A stretch of DNA of 64,000 nt from Reclinomonas americana ATCC 50394 (taxonomy: Eukaryota > Jakobida > Jakobea > Jakobida). Position 1 is the stretch's first letter. Each line of letters starts with the position of its first letter. Positions 12,697-27,000 of this stretch are shown one piece after another. The stretch is taken from positions 128,638 through 192,637 of the forward strand of contig PS015022.1 in NCBI GenBank assembly GCA_048213135.1, given 5' to 3'. The notes beneath the pieces were generated by a model. That model made no database searches, had not been told where the DNA came from, and saw only the letters and a program-made list of their open reading frames with translations. Made by a program: the position numbers and the translations under genes.

Positions 12697-12998
12697 GGTC
12701 GCCCCCCTTCCAATGCGTTTCCTGTTGAAACCCCGATGCTCGTGCGCGCGCGCGAGAACAAGCACTTACACGCACACGACACACACGAAACAAACACACA
12801 CGGAGTGCGTTCAATGCAAAGCGGACAATTGATAACCCCGCCCCGCGGGACCGCAGAGGACGGACGTGGCACATCGTCATTTCACGCGTGCTTAAACGCC
12901 ACAGCACGCCCATGTCGCGTCCCGGTAATCTTCTGCTGCCTTGCTCTCTTTATTTATTTCGCGTGTGGCTTACTTTTTTCGCGACGTCAGACGTTCCC
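12697..12998. promoter_or_regulatory. Divergent promoter region between the VWA protein and a small coiled-coil gene
   Basis: The start codons at 12696 (-) and 12999 (+) are 302 bp apart with no gene between. It contains alternating CA/CG tracts. The sequence before 12999 ends in a pyrimidine-rich run plus CGACGTCAG, which could be the 3' end of a 5'-UTR intron. No TATA-like element recognised. Confidence 0.45.
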
Positions 12999-13433
12999 AT
13001 GTCACTCTCCGAGCTCATGGAACGCATGTTGCGCGCCACGACTGCCTCGCAGCTTGACGACACACTGGAGACAGTCAGCGGGTTCTTCAGCTCCGCGTGC
13101 GCGCAGTGGAGAGAGTGGGATGCGCGCGAGCAGGCCGCCGAGCGCGAACGCACTGGCGCTCGCACGCAACGTCGCGCTCACTTGTTGGAGATGCTGACTG
13201 GAGGCAGTGAGGATGTCACAGTGGCGACTGATGCAGCGCAGAGCAATCATGATGATGATGATTTGGCGACGAGTATTGTTCTGTTGCAGTCCAAGTATGC
13301 ACTGGAGAGGCAGATGGAGGAGGAGAGGGAGCATCGGAAGAGGAGAGCATCGTTGCATTCGCGAGGTGGAGGCGATGAGGAGCAGGAGGAGGAGCAAGAG
13401 GAGGAGGAGGAGGAGGAGAGGCCAGACGAGTGA
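12999..13433 (+). CDS. Small acidic coiled-coil protein, unrecognised
   Basis: A single open exon of about 144 codons from ATG 12999 to the TGA at 13431-13433. The first ~60 residues look helical (LSELMERMLRATTASQLDD). The middle is rich in Arg and Glu. The C-terminus ends in an almost pure Glu/Gln run encoded by GAG/GAA repeats. No family recognised. An in-frame ATG at 12888 would add 37 residues of hydrophobic, non-conserved-looking sequence; I prefer 12999 because a possible acceptor AG lies eight bases upstream. It converges on TTC27 with under 100 bp between stop codons. It could be a fragment of a larger spliced gene, but no upstream exon is evident. Confidence 0.5.
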   Translation: MSLSELMERMLRATTASQLDDTLETVSGFFSSACAQWREWDAREQAAERERTGARTQRRAHLLEMLTGGSEDVTVATDAAQSNHDDDDLATSIVLLQSKYALERQMEEEREHRKRRASLHSRGGGDEEQEEEQEEEEEEERPDE

Positions 13434-13529
13434 AGACCCCCTTTCATAGCTTTTGATCACAGGCCTCATGTAAGGCATGCAAGGAGAAGGAAGCAACAAT
13501 CTAGCCGTGTATTTTGTCTGTTTAAGTGT

Positions 13530-17705
<4,176 letters not shown>

Positions 17706-17777
17706 TGCTCTCACTGATCACACACTGATCACACACTGACTGTCAATCAACAGACTGTCTCTCTCTCCAACTTTGTC
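17706..17777. promoter_or_regulatory. 72-bp bidirectional intergenic region
   Basis: Only 72 bp separate the start codons of TTC27 (17705, -) and the membrane protein (17778, +). It holds repeated TGATCACACAC(TGA) units and a CT-rich run. Both 5' UTRs and the promoters must fit here or overlap the genes. Confidence 0.55.
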
Positions 17778-18505
17778 ATGTTTCGCATAGTGCGGCCTTT
17801 GTCGCGCACCCGCGCAGTTGCCCTTTGCGCACTGATCGCGGTGGCACTCATCACACTGCTCACATGCACGATCACACTGGCCACGCATGACTCCTCTCCT
17901 TGCGACACAAAACACGGTCTGCGCAAGGGAAAAAACCTCTGTGTTTCTTTACATGCCACCAACTGCGTTTCTTGTTTGCAAACCAACAAACAGCGACTTT
18001 ACGAGTGTATGTGGCCGTGGCGATTCCGCTCATGTTTGTGCACTTTTGGTCGGCGTGTTGGGTGTTCGCCTTGGCCGGCTTCTGGCAACCGGTTCGTGGC
18101 TGCGCAGCGCGACTCTACGAGTGGTTCACTGCGGTGGTGTGGAGCCTCTCACAGCCCATGTTTGTGTGGGGTGTGGTGGAGCTGGTGGTCACGCCTTGTG
18201 TTGCGTTTTTTTCATGCATTGCAGTCATTGTCTGCTAATTCTCATTGCGCGATCGGAACATTGCTCGGCAGCGACCGGCCTCGGGGCTGCCTGTCGACAA
18301 CAGTGGCGGTTATTTGTTCTCTGTGGCGGTGTTTGCGTGTGTCATTGAGGCGCTGTTTGCCACGTTGGCCACCACGTTCCAGGCGCTGCTGATCATCTTC
18401 TGGTGTATTGGCATGGATCGGTGCACGGTCAAGGATAAGCGATGGCGGTCGTTGACGGACTTGAGCACGGGTACGGATTCGCCAGAGTCGTATGTGGGGG
18501 AGTGA
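17778..18505 (+). CDS. Putative polytopic membrane protein, unrecognised
   Basis: ATG 17778 opens an N-terminal hydrophobic helix (ALCALIAVALITLLTCTITLA). After an intron ending at about 18000, the frame continues as VYVAVAIPLMFVHFWSACWVFALAGFW, a second hydrophobic stretch, and VWSLSQPMFVWGVVELVV. An intron with a GTTGCGT donor at 18200 ends near 18270. The last exon carries YLFSVAVFACVIEALFATLATTF plus FQALLIIFWCIGM and a polar tail ending at TGA 18503-18505. About four TM segments. The final helices faintly recall the C-terminus of choline-transporter-like (SLC44) proteins, but the protein is far too short for that family. The next coding segment begins 24 bp downstream, so the two may be one gene: a 47-nt intron (18494-18540) would join SPESY to YDVQRASTDF in frame. 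Confidence 0.5.
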
Positions 18506-18529
18506 GTCGACTGACTATAGACTGCAGTG

Positions 18530-19411
18530 ATGAATGCGCAGTACGATGTGCAGCGGGCGTCGACGGATTTCAAGATTGATGTGATAGCCGACAACGAGCT
18601 GCATCGCGTGCTTGCCGATGTGCCGAGTGTGCCGGAGCTGCTGAAGACGCCGCACTTTCGTCCAGCCATCGGAATCACTCACTCGCCAGGTTGTGTGCCC
18701 ACGCGTGTGAGCGCAAGGTCGGCGGTGCGGTGCACCTGACTTTTTTTTACCACCTCAGGGCGCACTCGGCATCGCGACATCGACCCAGAGACGTCGCCAC
18801 CGCAGCTCCTGTGCGACGATATTGCATATGTCGCCACCCAGCATCGATGCACCACGCTGGTGACGCTGCTGCAGGAGCGCGACATGCAACTGCTCGGTCT
18901 CGGTGATCCACGCACCTTCTCCGAATTGGTGGTGAATCGAGCCGGCCTCAAGTGGGTGCACTACCCGATCAGGGACCGGTACCTCACGTCGTCGTTTGCT
19001 GAGTTTGTCACCTTTATCCGTAGTTGCGTACTGGCGGACTGGGCCGCTATCGCGCTCAAATACTCATCGGCGCGCGTGCATGCAGATTTGCGCGATCTGG
19101 TGTTGCAAGGCGAGCGGCTGTTGATTCACTGCAATGGTGGCAAGGGCCGTGCGGGTGCGTACGATTCATGTGACTCCTTGTTGGCTTCCTCGACTGCCTT
19201 ACCCTCGCTCTCTCCTTGCCTGTTGTTGACAGCCACCACCACCGTGTGCCTGCTCATTCTCCTCGGCATGCCCATGTGGGACGCACGCAAGCTGGTGCGT
19301 CGCACACGACCCGGCACCCTGACTAATCCACTCCAAATCCTCTTTGTGATGAACTTTGCGCTGCACTTTGCGGGCGGCCGCGGTGCGGCACAATTAGAGG
19401 ACAGAATATAG
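18530..19411 (+). CDS. CDKN3-like dual-specificity/tyrosine phosphatase
   Basis: The catalytic P-loop is HCNGGKGRAG (about 19127-19156), fitting HC-X5-R. The Cys and Arg are present and the loop is split by an intron right after KGRAG. Preceding motifs match the CDKN3/KAP-like group: VTLLQERDMQLLGL (general-acid side), AGLKWVHYPIRDR with the acid Asp, and a helix before the P-loop. After it, TTTVCLLILLGM and a C-terminal helix end at the stop near 19409-19411. The N-terminal ~45 residues (MNAQYDVQRASTDFKIDV) are polar. ATG 18530 is chosen as first Met, but only 24 bp separate it from the upstream stop, so this may be the C-terminal phosphatase domain of the upstream membrane protein. The substrate is unknown; CDKN3 removes activating phosphate from cyclin-dependent kinases in animals. 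Confidence 0.7.
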
Positions 19412-19606
19412 AATGTTTTTTTGTTGGCTGTTTTTTATACACACTATCTATGCACTTACTCGCTGAGCGGCGACAAACAAAAACTGCACACCACACGCAC
19501 CAGCCCTATCGCCAAGAGAGAAGAAAACAACAAGAAGCAGCAATAACCCAAGCAAACAACAACACATACACAAACCACAAGTAAACGAACACAGCAGCTA
19601 CATCTT

Positions 19607-22600
19607 CTACAGGTCGTCGTCGGTAATGTCCGACACGGCCATCTCGGTGGACGAGGTGCCGAGTGGCTGCGTGCCCACTCGCTGCACGGCATCGGCCGAG
19701 GAGCTGACCGAGGTCGCTGTTGTCAGCACGGACGGTCGCGCAAGCGCCGCACCACCAGTCGCCGACAGCGACACCACATCATTGGAACGCGGCTGTGTGG
19801 ATCCAGGGGCTGCAGAAAGAGGGCATAGAGTGAGTCAATCATGTTTATTTAACGCACGCAGATCACAAGACGCAACTGAGACGTGAGGGGCTCATCACGC
19901 GAGTGATCGTGGCCGGATCCATTCTCACAATCGGAGTTGCATCTCCTGCACTCAGAAATGATTAGCAAGTGTTGGCGGCGAAAGTGGCACACACAAAAGC
20001 ACACCACGACAAACCACTGGGAATAACCGGCGGGACGGGCGCGGCCACCACGGCGCGCGGGGCCATGACGACGGCCGGAGCGGCAGCGCTAGACTCGGGG
20101 GTCGGCGCCGACGGCACCGTCGTGTTACTACCAATCCGCGGCACGCCAGCACCGCTGTCGGTGGCGGCGGCCAACACCGGGGAACCACGTCCTCGGCCAC
20201 GTCCCATGGCTGCGGCAACAAGGCCGAGTCCAGGCGCACTGCGGTCTCCGTCCTGCGGTCGTCGCGTAAGTTTTTGCACTCTCTCACGACACGTCATGTC
20301 AAGACAAAAGTCACACAAACCGTGAGTCCCGGAAGCGGGCGGCCGCCACCGACTGCGCGTCCCGGTCCGGGGCGGCGGGATACCGGCGACGGAGAGGAAG
20401 ATGCGGCTGCGGTGCGCGGTGGCGCGGAGGAGGAGCGCTGTGTGTAGAGTAGTGGCAAGCAGTTGAGCGAATGCAGCTTCACAGAAATCACGACACCGCG
20501 CAACCGTGCAACGCACCTGCGGTGGTGGGTTGGCAGCCACCAGTCGATTCAGTTCCTCGTCAATGACGCCAAGCTGTCGCTCGAAAGCGGCATTGCGCTT
20601 CTTCCGATCCAGCGTCTGGAGTGTGCTGAGCAGCTTGTCTTCCGTGTCACCGGCAGGTGGTCCGTACGGTTGCAAGCGCTCGCGCAGATCGCGCTCCACC
20701 ATGCGACGCTCATTCGCGATCGATGATGCGTTGTGTGGGAATCGCGACTTGATGAACGGCACGCCAGGCAGGCCATCTGCGTGATGACGGGAGTGGGCGA
20801 GTGAGTGTGACATGTCTCTCCCCGCCCCCGCATAGGCAAGCCACGCAACGAGTCTCCGACGTTGGAATCTCCATGGACTGCGAGGGACTGATGGGCTCTG
20901 GCGCCGCAGATGGCGGCGCATTGAACTCCTCGGTCTGTGATTCAGAGGCCCCAAGTCCAGGACTAAAGGCCTCGACTGAAAACGACGCACTGGGTATGGG
21001 CATCGGCACTGGAGCCGGAGCCGGAGCTGGAGCCGCTGCTGCTGCCGCACGTGGCTCACTCACATAGTTGGTCTTTGGTTGAATGACAGGAGGTGCGGGT
21101 GTCTCCTTTCGCTGCAAGTGGGTGAACAAAAGATAGGTGAGGATCTCGTAGTCGCCGAGCATGGCAGCAGCAAGACGGCAAACCTCATGCTCCATGACAT
21201 CCAGCTGGTGCTGCAATCACCAAAGACCACCACAACTTTGTTTCAGTCTCACACCCTCCTTCACAGACGCACCCCATGAGGGCACACAAACACACTGACC
21301 TGCAGCTCGTCGGCCTCGGCACGCACGTCCTCCAAGTAGCCTTCGTACTCGTCAAGCTTCTTGTTCATCCGCTCCTCCATGTCTCGTCGCTCGGCTGCCA
21401 GGTCATTAATCAGCCTCTGACGCTCCACACGGGCCGCCTCCCGCTCGCGGTCGAGCTCAGCCTGAATAAGTGCGCGCACACTGCTCTCCTTGACCTCGCC
21501 ATTTCCGGCCGGCACTGTGGTCGAACACATCGAGGTAAGCACGAGGCCTGCAACACTCGCTGGAGACGCGCAGCACCGGCTTACCAGTCACCGGCATGTC
21601 GCGCATGCTCTGCAGCTGCGACTGCAACGATGCCACGGCCTCCTGAGCCTGGCGTGCTCGAGTCTGCTCCTCCTGCACCTGACAACGCAGATTGTCGGCC
21701 TCGCGCTGCTGATCCCGCAAGCGAGTCTCCATGGCCGATTGTGCATTCTCCGCGTCGAGACGCTGCTTTCGCAGCTCGGCCTCGGTGCGCTGCAGTGCAA
21801 TCTGAGTCGGCTCCAGTCGCTCTGCAATCATTCGAGAAATTTGTTGCTCCTGCACCACAGCCGACGTGAGTGCAATCGTACGAAAAAGAGAGCATCAACG
21901 GCCAACGACGCAACATCGATGCGAGGATGTTGCCTCTCATCGTCGGCCTCCATGCGTGGCGGCTCGCGCGCGCGGCTCTGCGAGTCAATGTGCTGCACAA
22001 GGCCGCCAATGCGGTCTTGGAAGTCGTGCAACAGGTCCGCCTGCCACGCACACGCGCACAGCGTGAGTGGCCACTTGCCCGCGCATGCAAAGCCATGGCA
22101 CATACACATACACACCTTCATCTGGTTGAACTTGGTCTCCATCATGTTGCGCTCCTCGCGCTGGAACGCTTGCCAGTCGAATGTCTGTTTGCGGGGGCAT
22201 TGACTATGAACACCGGTGACCATATCACTCCGATATAAGCACACAAACCTCGGCTGGGCGAGCGCTGACGGCGCGCCTAATCTCTTCCATGCGATCCTGC
22301 ATTTGGCGCGCAATGTCCTCCTGCATGCGGTTCATCTTGGTCTCCGTGTTGGTCGTCACACCGCGAATGAGCGGCTCCACCACACGCTCCACATCGGCGG
22401 CCACATTCATCGGCGCCGCAGCCTGTGCCGGCGCCGCCATTGGTGCACCGCGGCGACCACTGCGACCCGACTCCACATCGAAACCGTCCTCCTCCAGCTC
22501 CTTCGGGTGCTTCTTCTGCAAGTGCCGATACAAGTATCCGTTGTTGGCAAAGTTCTTGCTGCAGTAGTCGCAGCGCTGCCAGGAGAGGTCGGGAGTGGTG

Positions 22601-23344
22601 TTAGTCACGGAAGCATCTATCTCGTGCTGCTGCTTGTGTCTCACACTCACCTGGCCCACAAAGTTGTGCTGCTCAATTACATACTGCATGGCCTTCATCG
22701 CCTTTTTCTGGTTGCGCACTTCACTCTCCAGCATTTGCACCTCAGCACGCTGCATGTTACACAAGTGAGCAGGTCTGACTATGCACCGCGCAAAAGGCAT
22801 CCACTCCACGCAACAAGTCGCTCCTCGTTGCGCGACGTCTCCACTGTGCCCACGCTCAGCTCCTTGAGGCGCGTGTCCAGCTCGTCGCGTCGCTTCTTCA
22901 GCACGTACTGGCCATAGTGAATGTACTCGACCAACATCTGGAAGATACGGATGAGGGCGACAAAGTCGTCGCGCTTGCACTTGCGAAAGTCTGCACGATC
23001 CATGAGCTCAGACAGCAGCGTTCGATCATTGCGCGAAGTACGAACCCTCATTCTTGACGTCCGAGTACGTCACGTTCTCCAGCACGCCCAGCAAGCTCGT
23101 TGCATCGTTCTACACAACAACTTCACCAATAAGAGACTCGCATCTACAAGGCAGGCGATCATCATACGACAGAGACCTCTCGCTCGATCCGGTCAAGATC
23201 GAGACTCGTAATGTCGAGCCAGTTCAGTCGCTGATCGCGCTTGCGGAACTTGAACGGTACCACACGCGGTGTGGCGTTGACCGTCATCGCAGCCGTCGTC
23301 GTCGCCCCATTCGATCGCTTCTCACTCATGCTGCGGACAGCCAT
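19607..23344 (-). CDS. DZIP1: DZIP1/Iguana homologue (ciliary basal-body zinc-finger coiled-coil protein)
   Basis: The N-terminal DZIP1 box is FKFRKRDQRLNWLDITSLDLDRI (about 23190-23255). Helices FVALIRIFQMLVEYIHYGQYVL and a coiled coil follow, then a single C2H2 zinc finger CDYCSKNFANNGYLYRHLQKKH (about 22510-22575). This order is diagnostic for DZIP1/DZIP1L, which acts at the transition zone/basal body in ciliogenesis and, in animals, Hedgehog signalling. Long coiled coils follow (about 21310-22330), then TYxLFTHLQRKE-type and Pro/Ala-rich segments, a second short coiled coil near 20530-20740, and a Gly/Pro/Arg-rich tail ending DITDDDL at 19607-19609. Start: ATG 23342-23344 (MAVRSMSEKR) or the Met five codons later (23329). 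Donors at 21914 and 22814 are GTTGCGT. The presence of this gene implies the organism builds cilia at some stage. Confidence 0.85.
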
Positions 23345-24040
23345 CGGACACACGCACGTAACACCCCAGTCAGACGCTCGTGTGTGCCTTGTGTAACACT
23401 CACAACCCCATCGCACATGCACACACAAACACGCACAAGAACACAATGTATGTGTGTGCGTGGGTGTGGAAGTTCTATCCAACTCCCCTCACTGTTTCTC
23501 CTCTCGCTCTGAACTGCCACGATCCTCTCACCTGCTTGATCACTGTCCGTTTTTGATCAGTTTGCTCTTGACTCAAACTCACACTCACTCTATCACACAG
23601 ACACACAGTGCGGGGGAAGCAGATGGTGAGGCAGCGACTGCGGAGTGGAGAACAAGGTGTGGAAAATGTGGGACATTTGCATTTGACCGTTGCTGCCACG
23701 TCATGAAACGTTCACTTCAATGTGGGGACAGTTGCGGCAAGCCACGCTGCCGGCCAGCTTCCAAGTGGAACTGCAGCTGTGCTTGTTTCCCGCGCCATTT
23801 CCAAGTCCGGCAGCTTGTGCGGAGTGCACATCACAAACTGCAACGTCTCCAACGGCCGTGCATCACTGCGAGCATGATCAGCTACTCGGGCTTTGTTGAC
23901 CGCATGCAAGCAAAACGCACCGTGTATAACCTCCGAAAGGCTCCTGCGCCGGTGGTACTGGCATATGTGAAGATGGCCAGCCTACGGCCGGCGGACACAC
24001 GGCACCGAGAGGATCGCCTGTCGGAAAGGATGGTGAGCGG
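23345..24040. other. Intergenic region between two minus-strand genes, no gene seen
   Basis: About 700 bp upstream of DZIP1 and downstream of the large unknown gene. CA/GT and CACTCA repeats occupy 23345-23620. The rest (23650-24000) has open frames on both strands but no conserved motif, splice-consistent exon chain or RNA fold I could recognise. Confidence 0.5.
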
Positions 24041-27000
24041 TCATGCAACACTCGACCGCAATCGGCCAGAGAAGACGCAACGAAGACGTCGACTCCACTC
24101 GTCCAAGTTGGCCTGCAGCGTACACTGCAAGTCGTACTTGAAGGCATACTCGGGATGCTCGCCGACCCACACATGACTGAGTGGTGTCGACCGCCGATCG
24201 CGCTCGTTGCCTGCGGGCGTCACGCAGTCGCCAGACTGCAGCCCCGCCACCAAGTCGTCCAGCGTCATCCAGCCGACCTGCAACGTGGTGAGACGGTGAA
24301 AAGTGCGTGAACAGGCACACCACACGAAACTCCAGCCTCGCCAAAGTAGCGCACACGGCGGTCTGGATGTGCGCTCGGCGTGTTCTTGTGCACCGTCTGC
24401 GCACTCTCCGGCTCATCGGTGTCGCGCGGAAACCACATGAGGAGCTCCAGATAGCCGCCGCCAAAGCCACCGGCAGCCTCGGAAAAATCAAAGCCGTGCA
24501 GCCTCGATGCGGACAAGTCGCGCGGATCGTCAACCGGCAGCAGCCTGGCGACGGCCTCGTCGAGTGTCCACGATCTGGCCAGAGGATCGTGATCACAACG
24601 ACGGTAAAACGCAGGACGCTCTGCCGGTGGCATGGCGGCAGCCGTGGATGGGCGAACCACAGTGGGTGCACCGCTGTGAGCGACGTCGACTGTCGATGAC
24701 TGGCGAGCACGTGCCTCGACCTGTGCATTCGTCTCACCGACCTCTGTTCCCAACATGCCGCTGTTAGAAACCTCTCTCCCGAACCAACGGTTGATTGCGC
24801 AACGTACCATCCTGCGGCAGACGGCGATTGCAGAACAATCCCGACTCGAACTCGGCGTGCAGCTGTCGTCGCAGCGGCGACTGTGCATGTACACACACAC
24901 AAACACACACACGCACATACAGGGCATGAGCTCTCTCGCTCCAGATCTTCACATCTGTCTGCGCACATGCGTACCGCAGGTTGCGTGAGGGTGCGAGGCA
25001 GAGGTGGAGGCGGATCGTGCGGTGATTTGTCGGCCGCACTTGTTGCACGACCGAGCAACACGTCAATCGAGTTCAACACAGATGGACGACGCCAATCGAC
25101 GGCCACACGACTGTATACACAGACGCAGGTTGAGTGTGTGCAAGACACACACAGATCATAAGTGACAATAACCGTTCAGCGGCTGACAGCTGCTCCTCCG
25201 TGTGTGCAATTGCCGACGACAGCGCGACCAGTGTGTCGGCGCCGCGAAGCGCGCGCTGCAACGCATCCAACTCGAACTCATCCCACCAGTGCGTATCAGC
25301 CTGTTCATACAGAAATGGCGTGAGGCGATTGAGAAGCACAGCGCAGTGCCGATAATGTGACGCACCAGGAGCGCGGAAACGTTCCTGATCGCCGTCTCCG
25401 CAGTTCGCATGTCGCGCAGCAGCAGTTTTGCTGCGTGGAGGCAACACCAAGTGAGCAGACCGATGATTCGCAATGGAGGCAAAATGGATGCACTCCACCT
25501 GCTGGATCGTCGGCGGATGTGAGCTGTGACATCAAGTTGCGCATGTGCACTCCAGGACGCGTGCGCAGAAACTCTGGCGGTGCTGCCGTGAGACGCTGAC
25601 ATACTCGGTGGAGACGCCCAGTCGCACAACGGAGCGACACAAATGACGCGTGGTCAAAGAGCTCCCGCAGCTGCAACCGGTGCTTGGAGTCGTCACTGAG
25701 CAGGTCGCAACAGGATGTGAATAAAACAGACTCTTTTCTGCGATGCAGTTGCACCACGTGCCTGTTTTCAAGCATCATCTCCAGCGCCACATCGTTCTCG
25801 GCAAACTCCAGTTCCCGGCGCACATCACGCAGCACGGCGGCCTCGCGATCCAACCTGAACCAGCAACGGCGTGATTACGGGGAACGAACATGGTAAGAGA
25901 AGTGACAACGGACTACGCAACTCTTCAGCAGCCGACGTGGTGGCGACGGCTTCTGGCGTGCCGAGGAACGGGAGCAACTACGACAGCGTGGTGCGGATGA
26001 GTGATAGAATGCGCAGTCGTAATACGATCGACCGCCCACACCTCTTCCCGCACAAGCATGCTGTACGCTTGCATCAACTGCAACAACTCGCCACTCGACA
26101 GGCGACCGGTTCGGAATCGGCGTTGTGCCTCGGCAATTGCCTGCAGGAGAGACGCGCACCACAGACGTCCGAGTTGTGCACGGACTGAGTCCGGCGGGGC
26201 CGCACGTAACAGCGTGGACAGCGTGTGCTCCGCGCGCGAGGGCACTGCGCATCGAGTGAGTATATTGACACAAGGAGTAAACAGGCGCAGCGCTCACCAT
26301 CTGCAGCGTCGTTGCGAGTCAGCGACAGCAGAACGTGCGATGGGTCATCGTTGGCATACGACTGGAGCAGCAACGACGTGTCGGGCGAGCCTAATCAACA
26401 TGTAACGAGTGGGCAGAGGAAGCAGGTGGAGGTGGAGGTAGAGCAAAAGGACCCACGCACCGTCATCAGACTCACTTCCAAACACTGAATCGGCGCGTAG
26501 CAAGTCGCACGTCAGCAGAGGCAGTTGTTCCAACGCATGAATTCGTGTGTGCTGCATGTGGTACACAGGGAAGGAGTGAGCGGGAGAATGAAGCAACGGG
26601 CAGCACGGCAGGGCACACCGAGGGCATGAGTGAATCGACGATGGTTGAGTGCACGGCTTGCGGAGTCTTTGCCATTGCGGCGATGAGGATACACGAGTGC
26701 AGAGTGTGGAGAGGACGTCACACAGACCGTGAACGCAGTCGACGACAAGTGGTCGCACTGCTCCAGCGAGGCCAAAAGCCGGAACTGCTCCTCACGAGGA
26801 CCGACTGCCGGTTGCCACTCATTCGGCAGCGACGGGCACTGCTGCGCAAGCAGGGCACAGTCGATCGGAGACACGGGCGAGAGGATGTCGGGTGCTCGCA
26901 GACGATCAACGGCCTCCATCACGTGTGGCGGCGCCTGTGCGATCCCTCCCATCAGCAAACAATGCCCATTGTGCTTCTACGAAAAAATGCGCATGCAACT

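Noticed and set aside
13380-13430. Glu-rich run at the end of the small gene as evidence of non-coding microsatellite
   Set aside because: The frame is open from a good helical start and ends at a stop directly after the run, so coding is preferred.
17808-17845. CTTTGCGCACTGATCGCGGTGG, recalling the U4 5' region
   Set aside because: It lies in a coding hydrophobic helix, and the rest of U4 is absent.
23454-24176. 240-codon plus-strand open frame with many Cys and His
   Set aside because: It starts in CA/CT repeats, overlaps the 3' end of the minus-strand gene and shows no regular Cys spacing or family motif.
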